A DNA stretch of 64,000 nucleotides, taken from Hydractinia symbiolongicarpus. Lineage: Eukaryota; Cnidaria; Hydrozoa; Anthoathecata; Hydractiniidae. The translations under genes and the position numbers were made by a program. The DNA is taken from NCBI RefSeq assembly GCF_029227915.1, contig NC_079875.1, forward strand, positions 42,119,201 through 42,183,200. Reading direction: 5' to 3'. Shown here piece after piece: positions 11,901 to 24,646 of this stretch. Below the pieces are notes generated by a model, which did no database searches, was not told where the DNA came from, and worked only from the letters and a program-made list of their open reading frames with translations. The first letter of the stretch is position 1; each line of letters begins with the position of its first letter.

Positions 11901-12975
11901 ACATTTTTGAAAACTACAAGTCTCATGCGTTTTAGTGGTGAAAAAATAATTTAAAAAATCGTTCGGGAAATGAGTTTACTCCCTGGGTACTTTCTTTGTA
12001 TACTTTTGACTATACGGGCCGAGTCCGGGATTTACGGGAAATCGCGGCTTTTCGTTTGCCAGCGATTAAACTTCTTTTATTTAGCGTCCCATCAAAAATA
12101 AAAACATTTTTGAAAACTACAAGTCTCATGCGTTTTAGTGGTGAAAAAATAATTTAAAAAATCGTTCGGGAAATGAGTTTACTCCCTGGGTACTTTTTTG
12201 TATACTTTTGACTATACGGGCCAAGCCCGGGATTTACGGGAAATCGCGGGTTTTCGTTTGCCGGCGATTAAACCTCTTTCATTAGGCGTCTCATCAAAAA
12301 TAAAAACATTTTTGAAAACTAAAAATCTCATGCGTTTTAGTGGTGAAAAAATAATTTAAAAAATCGTTCGGTAAATGAGTTTACTCCCTGGGTACTTTCT
12401 TTGTATACTTTTGACTATACGGGCCGAGTCCGGGATTTACGGAAAATCGCGGGTTTTCGTTTGCGAGCGATTAAACTTCTTTTATTTAGCGCCCCATCAA
12501 AAATAAAAACATTTTTGAAAACTACAAGTCTCATGCGTTTTAGTGGTGCAAAAATAATTTAAAAAATCGTTCGGGAAATAAGTTTACTCCCTGGGTACTT
12601 TTTTTGTATACTTTTGACTATACGGGCCGAGTCCGGGATTTAAGGGAAATCGCGGGTTTTCGTTTGCCAGCGATTAAACTTCTTTTATTCAGCGTCCCAT
12701 CAAAAATGAAAACATTTTTAAAAACTAAAAACCTCATGCGTTTTAGTGGTGAAAAAATAATTTAAAAAATCGTTCGAGAAATGAGTTTACTCCCTGGGTA
12801 CTTTTCTTGTATACTTTTGACTATACGGGCCAAGCCCGGGATTTACGGGAAATCGCGGGTTTTCGTTTGCCGGCGATTAAACCTCTTTCATTAGGCGTCT
12901 CATCAAAAATGAAAACATTTTTGAAAACTACAAATCTCATGCGTTTTAGTGGTGAAAAAATAATTTAAAAAATCG

Positions 12976-14189
12976 TTCGGTAAATGAGTTTACTTCCTAG
13001 GTACTTTCTTTGTATACATTCAACTATACGGGACAAGCCCGGGATTTACGGGAAATCGCGGGTTTTCGTTTGCAAGCGATTAAACTTCTTTTATTTAGCG
13101 TCCCATCAAAAATAAAAACATTTTTGAAAACTACAAGTCTCAAGCGTTTTAGTGGTGCAAAAATAATTTAAAAAATCGTTCGGGAAATGAGTTTACTCCC
13201 TGGGTACTTTTTTGTATACTTTTGACTATACGGCCGAGTCCGGGATTTAAGGAAAATCGCAGGTTTTCGTTTGCCAGCGATTAAACTTCTTTTATTCAGC
13301 GTCCCATCAAAAATGAAAACATTTTTAAAAACTACAAACCTCATGCGTTTTAGTGGTGAAAAAATAATTTAAAAAATCGTTCGGGAAATGAGTTTACTCC
13401 CTGGGTACTTTCTTTGTATATTTTTGACTACACGGGCCGAGTCCGGGATTTACGGGAAATCGCGAATTTTCTTTTGCCGGCGATTAAACCTCTTTCATTA
13501 AGCGTCTCATGAAAAATGAAAACATTTTTGAAAACTACAAGTCTCATGCGTTTTAGTGGTGAAAAAATAATTTAATAAATCGTTCGGGAAATGAGTTTAC
13601 TCCCTGGGTACTTTTTTGTATACTTTTGACTATACGGGCCAAGCCCGGGATTTACGGGAAATCGCGGGTTTTCGTTTGCAAGCGATTAAACCTCTTTCAT
13701 TAGGCGTCTCATCAAAAATGAAAACATTTTTGAAAACTACAAATCTCATGCGTTTTAGTGGTGAAAAAATAATTTAAAAAATCGTTCGGGAAATGAGTTT
13801 ACTCCCTGGGTACTTTTTTGTATACTTTTGACTATACGGGCCAAGCCCGGGATTTACGGGAAATCGCGGGTTTTCGTTTGCAAGCGATTAAACCTCTTTC
13901 ATTAGGCGTCTCATCAAAAATGAAAACATTTTTGAAAACTACAAATCTCATGCGTTTTAGTGGTGAAAAAATAATTTAAAAAATCGTTCGGTAAATGAGT
14001 TTACTCCCTGGGTACTTTCTTTGTATACTTTTGACTATACGGGCCGAGTCCGGGATTTACGGAAAATCGCGGGTTTTCGTTTGCGAGCGATTAAACTTCT
14101 TTTATTTAGCGACCCATCAAAAATAAAAACATTTTTGAAAACTACAAATCTCATGCGTTTTAGTGGTGAAAAAATAATTTAAAAAATCG
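12976..14189 (+). repeat. 6-monomer (1214-bp) tandem duplication, copy 1
   Basis: Rare words recur at exactly +1214: TCTCAAGCG at about 13138/14352, TATACGGCCGAG at 13231/14445, GACTACACGGG at about 13428/14642, and TTTAATAAATCG at about 13571/14785. I noticed no internal difference by eye. The join lies between GCGACCCATC (14109) and AAATCTC (about 14147). Confidence 0.88.
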
Positions 14190-15403
14190 TTCGGTAAATG
14201 AGTTTACTTCCTAGGTACTTTCTTTGTATACATTCAACTATACGGGACAAGCCCGGGATTTACGGGAAATCGCGGGTTTTCGTTTGCAAGCGATTAAACT
14301 TCTTTTATTTAGCGTCCCATCAAAAATAAAAACATTTTTGAAAACTACAAGTCTCAAGCGTTTTAGTGGTGCAAAAATAATTTAAAAAATCGTTCGGGAA
14401 ATGAGTTTACTCCCTGGGTACTTTTTTGTATACTTTTGACTATACGGCCGAGTCCGGGATTTAAGGAAAATCGCAGGTTTTCGTTTGCCAGCGATTAAAC
14501 TTCTTTTATTCAGCGTCCCATCAAAAATGAAAACATTTTTAAAAACTACAAACCTCATGCGTTTTAGTGGTGAAAAAATAATTTAAAAAATCGTTCGGGA
14601 AATGAGTTTACTCCCTGGGTACTTTCTTTGTATATTTTTGACTACACGGGCCGAGTCCGGGATTTACGGGAAATCGCGAATTTTCTTTTGCCGGCGATTA
14701 AACCTCTTTCATTAAGCGTCTCATGAAAAATGAAAACATTTTTGAAAACTACAAGTCTCATGCGTTTTAGTGGTGAAAAAATAATTTAATAAATCGTTCG
14801 GGAAATGAGTTTACTCCCTGGGTACTTTTTTGTATACTTTTGACTATACGGGCCAAGCCCGGGATTTACGGGAAATCGCGGGTTTTCGTTTGCAAGCGAT
14901 TAAACCTCTTTCATTAGGCGTCTCATCAAAAATGAAAACATTTTTGAAAACTACAAATCTCATGCGTTTTAGTGGTGAAAAAATAATTTAAAAAATCGTT
15001 CGGGAAATGAGTTTACTCCCTGGGTACTTTTTTGTATACTTTTGACTATACGGGCCAAGCCCGGGATTTACGGGAAATCGCGGGTTTTCGTTTGCAAGCG
15101 ATTAAACCTCTTTCATTAGGCGTCTCATCAAAAATGAAAACATTTTTGAAAACTACAAATCTCATGCGTTTTAGTGGTGAAAAAATAATTTAAAAAATCG
15201 TTCGGTAAATGAGTTTACTCCCTGGGTACTTTCTTTGTATACTTTTGACTATACGGGCCGAGTCCGGGATTTACGGAAAATCGCGGGTTTTCGTTTGCGA
15301 GCGATTAAACTTCTTTTATTTAGCGACCCATCAAAAATAAAAACATTTTTGAAAACTACAAGTCTCATGCGTTTTAGTGGTGCAAAAATAATTTAAAAAA
15401 TCG
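14190..15403 (+). repeat. 6-monomer (1214-bp) tandem duplication, copy 2
   Basis: Second copy of 12976-14189. It ends where GTCTCATGCG and GTGCAAAAAT replace the AAATCTCATGCG of the first copy (about 15358). GCGACCC occurs at both 14109 and 15323, so the breakpoint monomer of copy 1 is a fusion. Confidence 0.87.
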
Positions 15404-18241
15404 TTCGGGAAATGAGTTTACTCCCTGGGTACTTTTTTTGTATACTTTTGACTATACGGGCCGAGTCCGGGATTTAAGGGAAATCGCGGGTTTTCGTTTG
15501 CCAGCGATTAAACTTCTTTTATTCAGCGTCCCATCAAAAATGAAAACATTTTTAAAAACTAAAAACCTCATGCGTTTTAGTGGTGAAAAAATAATTTAAA
15601 AAATCGTTCGAGAAATGAGTTTACTCCCTGGGTACTTTTTTTGTATACTTTTGACTATACGGGCCAAGCCCGGGATTTACGGGAAATCGCGGGTTTTCGT
15701 TTGCCGGCGATTAAACCTCTTTCATTAGGCGTCTCATCAGAAATAAAAACATTTTTGAAAACTACAAATCTCATGCGTTTTAGTGGTGAAAAAATAATTT
15801 AAAAAATCGTTCGGTAAATGAGTTTACTTCCTAGGTACTTTCTTTGTATACATTCAACTATACGGGACAAGCCCGGGATTTACGGGAAATCGCGGGTTTT
15901 CGTTTGCAAGCGATTAAACTTCTTTTATTTAGAGTCCCATCAAAAATAAAAACATTTTTGAAAACTACAAGTCTCAAGCGTTTTAGTGGTGCAAAAATAA
16001 TTTAAAAAATCGTTCGGGAAATGAGTTTACTCCCTGGGTACTTTTTTGTATACTTTTGACTATACGGGCCGAGTCCGGGATTTAAGGGAAATCGCAGGTT
16101 TTCGTTTGCCAGCGATTAAACTTCTTTTATTCAGCGTCCCATCAAAAATGAAAACATTTTTGAAAACTACAAACCTCATGCGTTTTAGTGGTGAAAAAAT
16201 GATTTAAAAAATCGTTCGGGAAATGAGTTTACTCCCTGGGTACTTTCTTTGTATACTTTTGACTATACGGGCCGAGTCCGGGATTTAAGGTAAATCGCGG
16301 GTTTTCGTTTGCCAGCGATTAAACTTCTTTTATTTAGCGTCCCATCAAAAATGAAAACATTTTTAAAAACTACAAACCTCATGCATTTTAGTGGTGAAAA
16401 AATAATTTAAAAAATCGTTCGAGAAATGAGTTTACTCCCTGGGTACTTTTTTTGTATACTTTTGACTATACGGGCCAAGCCCGGGATTTACGGGAAATCG
16501 CGGGTTTTCGTTTGCCGGCGATTAAACCTCTTTCATTAGGCGTCTCATCAAAAATGAAAACATTTTTGAAAACTACAAATCTCATGCGTTTTAGTGGTGA
16601 AAAAATAATTTAAAAAATCGTTCGGTAAATGAGTTTACTTCCTAGGTACTTTCTTTGTATACATTCGACTATACGGGACAAGCCCGGGATTTACGGGAAA
16701 TCGCGGGTTTTCGTTTGCCGGCGATTAAACTTCTTTTATTCAGCGTCTCATCAAAAATGAAAACATTTTTGAAAACTAAAAGTCTCATGCGTTTTAGTGG
16801 TGAAAAAATAATTTAAAAAATTGTTCTGGAAATGAGTTTACTCACAGGGTACTTTCTTTGTATACATTCGACTATACGGGCCAAGCCCGGGATTTACGGG
16901 AAATCGCGGATTTTCGTTTGCCGGCGATTAAACCTCTTTCATTAAGCGTCTCATCAAAAATGAAAACATTTTTGAAAACTACAAGTCTCATGCGTTTTAG
17001 TGGTGAAAAAATAATTTAAAAAATCGTTCGGGAAATGAGTTTACTCCCTGGGTACTTTCTTTGTATACTTTTGACTATACGGGCCGAGTCCGGGATTTAC
17101 GGGAAATCGCGAATTTTCTTTTGCCGGCGATTAAACCTCTTTCATTAAGTGTCTCATCAAAAATGAAAACATTTTTGAAAACTACAAGTCTCATGCGTTT
17201 TAGTGGTGAAAAAATAATTTAAAAAATCGTTCGGGAAATGAGTTTACTCCCTGGGTACTTTCTTTGTATACTTTTGACTATACGGGCCGAGTCCGGGATT
17301 TACAGGAAATCGCGGCTTTTCGTTTGCCAGCGATTAAACTTCTTTTATTTAGCGTCCCATCAAAAATAAAAACATTTTTGAAAACTACAAGTCTCATGCG
17401 TTTTTGTGGTGAAAAAATAATTTAAAAAATCGTTCGGGAAATGAATTTACTCCCTGGGTACTTTTTTGTATACTTTTGACTATACGGGCCAAGCCCGGGA
17501 TTTACGGGAAATCGCGGGTTTTCGTTTGCCGGCGATTAAACCTCTTTCATTAGGCCTCTCATCAAAAATGAAAACATTTTTGAAAACTACAAATCTCATG
17601 CGTTTTAGTGGTGAAAAAATAATTTAAAAAATCGTTCGGGAAATGAGTTTACTCCCTGGGTACTTTTTTGTATACTTTTGACTATACGGGCCAAGCCCGG
17701 GATTTACGGGAAATCGCGGGTTTTCGTTTGCCGGCGATTAAACCTCTTTCATTAGGCGTCTCATCAAAAATGAAAACATTTTTGAAAACTACAAATCTCA
17801 TGCGTTTTAGTGGTGAAAAAATAATTTAAAAAATCGTTCGGTAAATGAGTTTACTCCCTGGGTACTTTCTTTGTATACTTTTGACTATACGGGCCGAGTC
17901 CGGGATTTACGGAAAATCGCGGGTTTTCGTTTGCGAGCGATTAAACTTCTTTTATTTAGCGCCCCATCAAAAATAAAAACATTTTTGAAAACTACAAGTC
18001 TCATGCGTTTTAGTGGTGCAAAAATAATTTAAAAAATCGTTCGGGAAATGAGTTTACCCCCTGGGTACTTTTTTGTATACTTTTGACTATACGGGCCGAG
18101 TCCGGGATTTAAGGGAAATCGCGGGTTTTCGTTTGCCAGCGATTAAACTTCTTTTATTCAGCGTCCCATCAAAAATGAAAACATTTTTTAAAACTACAAG
18201 TCTCATGCGTTTTAGTGGTGAGAAAATGATTTAAAAAATCG

Positions 18242-18443
18242 TTCGGGAAATGAGTTTACTCCCTGAATACTTTCTTTGTATACTTTTGACTATACGGGCC
18301 GAGTCCGGGATTTACGGGAAATCGCGGGTTTTCGTTTGCCAGCGATTAAACTTCTTTTATTCAGCGTCCCATCAAAAATGAAAACATTTTTGAAAACTAC
18401 AAGTCCCATCGTTGTAGTGGTGAAAAAATGATTTAAAAAATCG
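18242..18443 (+). repeat. GTTGTAG-type monomer
   Basis: A 202-bp monomer in which CTCATGCGTTTTAGTGG is replaced by CCCATCGTTGTAGTGG. The T-run change and the one-base deletion in ATGCG are shared by copies near 971, 3403, 18401, 20631 and 39864, so they descend from one mutated ancestor. It is one of the most divergent subtypes in the window and a good lineage marker. Confidence 0.85.
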
Positions 18444-18646
18444 TTCGGGGAATGAGTTTACTCCCTGGGTACTTTCTTTGTATACTTTGGACTATACGGG
18501 CCAGGTCCGGGATTTACGGGATATCGCGGGTTTTCGTTTGCCGGCGATTAAACTTCTTTTATTCAGCGTCTCATCAAAAATGAAAACATTTTTGAAAACT
18601 ACAAGTCTCATGCGTTTTAGTGGTGAAAAAATAATTTAAAAAATCG
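18444..18646 (+). repeat. GATATC-type monomer
   Basis: Starts TTCGGGGAATGAG and has TACTTTGGACTATACGGGCC, CAGGTCCGGG and GGGATATCGCGGG. The change GAAATC to GATATC breaks the inner GATTT/AAATC dyad arm at one base. Other copies are near 1015, 3446, 20674, 25250, 26463, 31410, 33632 and 39907. It usually follows the GTTGTAG monomer, so the two behave as a linked dimer. Confidence 0.85.
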
Positions 18647-20673
18647 TTCGGGAAATGAGTTTACTCCCTGGGTACCTTTTTTGTATTCTTTTGACTATAC
18701 GGGCCGAGTCCGGGATTTAAGGGAAATCGCGGGTTTTCGTTTGCCAGCGATTAAACTTCTTTTATTCAGCGTCCCATCAAAAATGAAAACATTTTTAAAA
18801 ACTACAAACCTCATGCGTTTTAGTGGTGAAAAAATAATTTAAAAAATCGTTCGGTAAATGAGTTTACTTCCTAGGTACTTTGTTTGTATACATTCGACTA
18901 TACGGGCCAAGCCCGGGATTTACGGGAAATCGCGGGTTTTTGTTTGCCGGCGATTAAACCACTTTCATTAAGCGTCTCATCAAAAATAAAAACATTTCTG
19001 AAAACTACAAGTCTCATGCGTTTTAGTGGTGAAAAAATAATTTAAAAAATCGTTCGGGAAATGAGTTTACTCCCTGGGTACTTTCTTTGTATACTTTTGA
19101 CTATACCGGCCGAGTCCGGGATTTACGGGAAATCGCGGGTTTTCGTTTGCCGGCGATTAAACATCTTTTATTCAGCGTCTAATTAAAAATGAAAACATTT
19201 TTGAAAACTACAAGTCTCATGCGTTTAAGTGGTGAAAAAATGATTTAAAAAATTGTTCGGGAAATGAGTTTACTCCCTGGGTACCTTTTTTGTATTCTTT
19301 TGACTATACGGGCCGAGTCCGGGATTTAAGGGAAATCGCGGGTTTTCGTTTGCCAGCGATTAAACTTCTTTTATTCAGCGTCCCATCAAAAATGAAAACA
19401 TTTTTAAAAACTACAAACCTCATGCGTTATAGTGGTGAAAAAATAATTTAAAAAATCGTTCGGTAAATGAGTTTACTTCCTAGGTACTTTCTTTGTATAC
19501 ATTCGACTATACGGGCCAAGCCCGGGATTTACGGGAAATCGCGGGTTTTCGTTTGCCGGCGATTAATCCACTTTCATTCAGCGTCTCATCAAAAATGAAA
19601 ACATTTCTGAAAACTACAAGTCTCATGCGTTTTAGTGGTGAAAAAATTATTTAAAAAATCGTTCGGGAAATGAGTTTACTTCCTGGGTACTTTCTTTGTA
19701 TACTTTTGACTATACCGGCCGAGTCCGGGATTTACGGGAAATCGCGGGTTTTCGTTTGCCGGCGATTAAACTTCTTTTATTCAGCGTCTCATTAAAAATG
19801 AAAACATTTTTGAAAACTACAAGTCTCATGCGTTTTAGTGGTGAAAAAATAATTTAAAAAATCGTTCGGGAAATGAGTTTACTCCCTGGGTACTTTCTTT
19901 GTATACTTTTGACTATACGGGCCGAGTCCGGGATTTACGGGAAATCGCGGGTTTTCCTTTGCGAGCGATTAAACTTCTTTTATTTAGCGTCCCATCAAAA
20001 ATAAAAACATTTTTGAAAACTACAAGTCTCATGCGTTTTAGTGGTGCAAAAATAATTTAAAAAATCGTTTGGGAAATGAGTTTACTCCCTGGGTACTTTT
20101 TTGTATACTTTTGACTATACGGGCCGAGTCCGGGATTTAAGGGAAATCGCGGGTTTTCGTTTGCCAGCGATTAAACTTCTTTTATTCAGCGTCTCATCAA
20201 AAATGAAAAGATTTTTGAAAACTACAAGTCTCATGCGTTTTAGTGGTGAAAAAATGATTTAAAAAATCGTTCGGGAAATGAGTTTACTCCCTGGGTACTT
20301 TATTTGTATACTTTTGACTATACGGGCCGAGTCCGGGATTTACGGGAAATTGCGGCTTTTCGTTTGCCGGCGATTAAACCACTTTCATTATGCGTCTCAT
20401 TAAAAATGAAAACATTTTTAAAAACTACAAACCTCATGCGTTTTAGTGGTGAAAAAATAATTTAAAAAATCGTTCGAGAAATGAGTTTACTCCCTGGGTA
20501 CTTTTTTGTATACTTTTGACTATACGGGCCGAGTCCGGGATTTAAGGGAAATCGCGGGTTTTCGTTTGCCAGCGATTAAACTTCTTTTATTCAGCGTCCC
20601 ATCAAAAATGAAAACATTTTTGAAAACTACAAGTCCCATCGTTGTAGTGGAGAAAAAATGATTTAAAAAATCG
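18444..20673 (+). repeat. 11-monomer (2230-bp) unit of region C, copy 1
   Basis: Monomer-bounded form of the duplication. Its last monomer (from about 20473) is a fusion: TTCGAG start and TTTAAGGG core, then the GTTGTAG tail. The switch point lies after about 20545, since positions from there on match 18315 onward. Confidence 0.85.
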
Positions 20674-22702
20674 TTCGGGGAATGAGTTTACTCCCTGGGT
20701 ACTTTCTTTGTATACTTTGGACTATACGGGCCAGGTCCGGGATTTACGGGATATCGCGGGTTTTCGTTTGCCGGCGATTAAACTTCTTTTATTCAGCGTC
20801 TCATCAAAAATGAAAACATTTTTGAAAACTACAAGTCTCATGCGTTTTAGTGGTGAAAAAATAATTTAAAAAATCGTTCGGGAAATGAGTTTACTCCCTG
20901 GGTACCTTTTTTGTATTCTTTTGACTATACGGGCCGAGTCCGGGATTTAAGGGAAATCGCGGGTTTTCGTTTGCCAGCGATTAAACTTCTTTTATTCAGC
21001 GTCCCATCAAAAATGAAAACATTTTTAAAAACTACAAACCTCATGCGTTTTAGTGGTGAAAAAATAATTTAAAAAATCGTTCGGTAAATGAGTTTACTTC
21101 CTAGGTACTTTGTTTGTATACATTCGACTATACGGGCCAAGCCCGGGATTTACGGGAAATCGCGGGTTTTTGTTTGCCGGCGATTAAACCACTTTCATTA
21201 AGCGTCTCATCAAAAATAAAAACATTTCTGAAAACTACAAGTCTCATGCGTTTTAGTGGTGAAAAAATAATTTAAAAAATCGTTCGGGAAATGAGTTTAC
21301 TCCCTGGGTACTTTCTTTGTATACTTTTGACTATACCGGCCGAGTCCGGGATTTACGGGAAATCGCGGGTTTTCGTTTGCCGGCGATTAAACATCTTTTA
21401 TTCAGCGTCTCATTAAAAATGAAAACATTTTTGAAAACTACAAGTCTCATGCGTTTAAGTGGTGAAAAAATGATTTAAAAAATTGTTCGGGAAATGAGTT
21501 TACTCCCTGGGTACCTTTTTTGTATTCTTTTGACTATACGGGCCGAGTCCGGGATTTAAGGGAAATCGCGGGTTTTCGTTTGCCAGCGATTAAACTTCTT
21601 TTATTCAGCGTCCCATCAAAAATGAAAACATTTTTAAAAACTACAAACCTCATGCGTTATAGTGGTGAAAAAATAATTTAAAAAATCGTTCGGTAAATGA
21701 GTTTACTTCCTAGGTACTTTCTTTGTATACATTCGACTATACGGGCCAAGCCCGGGATTTACGGGAAATCGCGGGTTTTCGTTTGCCGGCGATTAAACCA
21801 CTTTCATTCAGCGTCTCATCAAAAATGAAAACATTTCTGAAAACTACAAGTCTCATGCGTTTTAGTGGTGAAAAAATTATTTAAAAAATCGTTCGGGAAA
21901 TGAGTTTACTTCCTGGGTACTTTCTTTGTATACTTTTGACTATACCGGCCGAGTCCGGGATTTACGGGAAATCGCGGGTTTTCGTTTGCCGGCGATTAAA
22001 CTTCTTTTATTCAGCGTCTCATTAAAAATGAAAACATTTTTGAAAACTACAAGTCTCATGCGTTTTAGTGGTGAAAAAATAATTTAAAAAATCGTTCGGG
22101 AAATGAGTTTACTCCCTGGGTACTTTCTTTGTATACTTTTGACTATACGGGCCGAGTCCGGGATTTACGGGAAATCGCGGGTTTTCCTTTGCGAGCGATT
22201 AAACTTCTTTTATTTAGCGTCCCATCAAAAATAAAAACATTTTTGAAAACTACAAGTCTCATGCGTTTTAGTGGTGCAAAAATAATTTAAAAAATCGTTC
22301 GGGAAATGAGTTTACTCCCTGGGTACTTTTTTGTATACTTTTGACTATACGGGCCGAGTCCGGGATTTAAGGGAAATCGCGGGTTTTCGTTTGCCAGCGA
22401 TTAAACTTCTTTTATTCAGCGTCTCATCAAAAATGAAAAGATTTTTGAAAACTACAAGTCTCATGCGTTTTAGTGGTGAAAAAATGATTTAAAAAATCGT
22501 TCGGGAAATGAGTTTACTCCCTGGGTACTTTATTTGTATACTTTTGACTATACGGGCCGAGTCCGGGATTTACGGGAAATTGCGGCTTTTCGTTTGCCGG
22601 CGATTAAACCACTTTCATTATGCGTCTCATTAAAAATGAAAACATTTTTAAAAACTACAAACCTCATGCGTTTTAGTGGTGAAAAAATAATTTAAAAAAT
22701 CG
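20674..22702 (+). repeat. 11-monomer unit of region C, copy 2 (10 monomers retained)
   Basis: Matches 18444-20472 at +2230. The eleventh position is occupied by the truncated monomer 22703-22833 instead of the GTTGTAG fusion monomer, so the second copy ends at the deletion breakpoint. Confidence 0.85.
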
Positions 22703-22833
22703 TTCGAGAAATGAGTTTACTCCCTGGGTACTTTTTTTGTATACTTTTGACTATACGGGCCAAGCCCGGGATTTACGGGAAATCGCGGGTTTTCGTTTGC
22801 GTTTTAGTGGTGAAAAAATAATTTAAAAAATCG
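22703..22833 (+). repeat. Truncated monomer, 131 bp (72-bp deletion)
   Basis: The sequence runs from TTTTCGTTTGC directly into GTTTTAGTGG at about 22798-22803. The missing part is positions about 99-170 of the monomer: the CGATTAAAC segment, the whole TCAAAAATG/CATTTTTGA dyad and CTCATGC. TGC occurs at both deletion ends (TTTGCCGG and CATGCGTT), so the join has 3-bp microhomology. It marks the end of the 2230-bp duplicated domain. Confidence 0.92.
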
Positions 22834-24240
22834 TTCGAGAAATGAGTTTACTCCCTGGGTACTTTTTTTGTATACTTTTGACTATACGGGCCAAGCCCGG
22901 GATTTACGGGAAATCGCGGGTTTTCGTTTGCCGGCGATTAAACCATTTTCATTAAGCGTCTCATCAAAAATGAAAACATTTCTGAAAACTACAAGTCTCA
23001 TGCGTTTTAGTGGTGAAAAAATAATTTAAAAAATCGTTTGGGAAATGAGTTTACTCCCTGGGTACTTTCTTTGTATACTTTTGACTATATGGGCCGAGTC
23101 CGGGATTTACGGGAAATCGCGGATTTTCGTTTGCAAGCGATTAAACTTCTTTTATTTAGCGTCCCATCAAAAATAAAAACATTTTTGAAAACTACAAATC
23201 TCATGCGTTTTAGTGGTGAAAAAATAATTTAAAAAATCGTTCGGTAAATGAGTTTACTTCCTAGGTACTTTCTTTGTATACATTCGACTATACGGGACAA
23301 GCCCGGGATTTACGGGAAATCGCGGGTTTTCGTTTGCCGGCGATTAAACCTCTTTCATTAAGCGTCTCATTAAAAATGAAAACATTTTTGAAAACTACAA
23401 GTCTCATGCGTTTTTGTGGTGAAAAAATAATTTAAAAAATCGTTCGGGAAATGTTGTTTACTACCTGGGTACTTTCTTTGTATACTTTTGACTATACGGG
23501 CCAAGCCTGGGATTTACGGGAAATCGCGGGTTTTCATTTGCCGGCGATTAAAATTCTTTTATTCAGCGTCCCATCAAAAATGAAAACATTTTTGAAACCT
23601 ACAAGTCTCATGCGTTTTAGTGGTGAAAAAATAATTTAAAAAATTATACTTCCTAGGTACTTTCTTTGTATACATTCGACTATACGGGCCAAGCCCGGGA
23701 TTTACGGGAAATCGCGTGTTTTCGTTTGCCGGCGATTAAACCTCTTTCACTAAGCGTCTCATCAAAAATGAAAACATTTTTGAAAACTACATGTCTCATG
23801 CGTTTTAGTGGTGAAAAAATAATTTAAAAAATCGTTCGGAAAATGAGTTTACTCCCTGGGTACTTTTTTTGTATACTTTTGACTATACGGGCCGAGTCCG
23901 GGATTTAAGGGAAATCGTGGGTTTTCGTTTGCCAGCGATTAAACTTCTTTTATTTAGCGTCCCATCAAAAATAAAAACATTTTTAAAAACTACAAGTCTC
24001 ATGCGTTTTAGTGGTGAAAAAATAATTTAAAAAATCGTTCGGGAAATGACTTTACTCCCTGGGTACTTTTTTTGTATACTTTTGACTATACGGGCCAAGC
24101 CCGGGATTTACGGGAAATCGCGGGTTTTCGTTTGCCGGCGATTAAACTTCTTTCATTAGGCGTCTCATCAAATATGAAAACATTTTTGAAAACTACAAAT
24201 CTCATGCGTTTTAGTGGTGAAAAAATAATTTAAAAAATCG
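22834..24240 (+). repeat. Region D: irregular monomers between domains
   Basis: About seven monomers that do not form a clean higher-order unit. They lie between the truncated monomer of region C and the first TTCTGG/CACAGG monomer of region E. The block includes a 188-bp monomer with a 15-bp deletion (23646-23833) and a monomer with the unusual start GGGAAATGTTGTTTACTACC (about 23445). It is a boundary zone of odd copies, where older or rearranged units tend to persist (inference). Confidence 0.75.
23646..23833 (+). repeat. Shortened monomer, 188 bp (15-bp deletion at its start)
   Basis: The usual spacer-to-start sequence ATCGTTCGGTAAATGAGTTT is missing down to AATTATACTTCCTAGG at about 23643-23656. 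The count between flanking TTCG starts (23443 and 23834) is 391 bp instead of 406. The affected copy is of the CCTAGG type. The exact breakpoint is ambiguous because the bases around it are all A and T. Confidence 0.85.
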
Positions 24241-24443
24241 TTCTGGAAATGAGTTTACTCACAGGGTACTTTCTTTGTATACATTCGACTATACGGGCCA
24301 AGCCCGGGATTTACGGGAAATCGCGGATTTTCGTTTGCCGGCGATTAAACCTCTTTCATTAAGCGTCTCATCAAAAATGAAAACATTTTTGAAAACTACA
24401 AGTCTCATGCGTTTTAGTGGTGAAAAAGTAATTTAAAAAATCG
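24241..24443 (+). repeat. TTCTGG/CACAGG-type monomer
   Basis: Starts TTCTGGAAATGAGTTTACTC, followed by ACAGGGTAC, then ACATTCGACTATACGGG, AAGCCCGGG, CGCGGATTTTCG and AAACCTCTTTCATTAAGCG. It is the hallmark of region E, with occasional copies at 11556, about 16826, 56137, 58977, 61815 and 62425. It carries the TTCG-N6-CGGG word and has GG in place of the fourth core GGG. Confidence 0.85.
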
Positions 24444-24646
24444 TTCTGGAAATGAGTTTACTCACAGGGTACTTTCTTTGTATACATTCGACTATACGGG
24501 CCAAGCCCGGGATTTACGGGAAATCGCGGATTTTCGTTTGCCGGCGATTAAACCTCTTTCATTAGGCGTCTCATCAAAAATGAAAACATTTTTGAAAACT
24601 ACAAGTCTCATGCGTTTTAGTGGTGAAAAAATAATTTTAAAAATCG

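Larger units (their letters stand above)
8922..18241 (+). repeat. Region B: mixed monomers with nested tandem duplications
   Basis: About 46 monomers, including GGGACAAG, TTCTGG/CACAGG, CGCGAATTTT and TCTCAAGCG subtypes. It contains an exact-looking 1214-bp tandem duplication (12976-15403). Two segments recur in region H: about 8922-10735 at offset ~44987, and about 11540-13300 at offset 44581. The 406-bp drop in offset means region H has two monomers fewer between these segments. No gene is seen in the region. Confidence 0.83.
18242..22833 (+). repeat. Region C: 11-monomer (2230-bp) direct duplication
   Basis: Distinctive words recur 2230 bp apart: GTCCCATCGTTGTAG at 18401 and 20631, CATGCGTTATAGTGG at 19421 and 21651, and TTTATTTG at 20299 and 22529. 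Only a few differences were noticed by eye, for example at about 19185/21415 and 19566/21796, so the duplication is recent relative to the spread among monomers. The region ends in a truncated monomer at 22703-22833. Confidence 0.88.

Noticed and set aside
22790-22840. Insertion of foreign DNA at the region C/D boundary
   Set aside because: Both sides of the join are ordinary monomer sequence; it is a 72-bp deletion with TGC microhomology.
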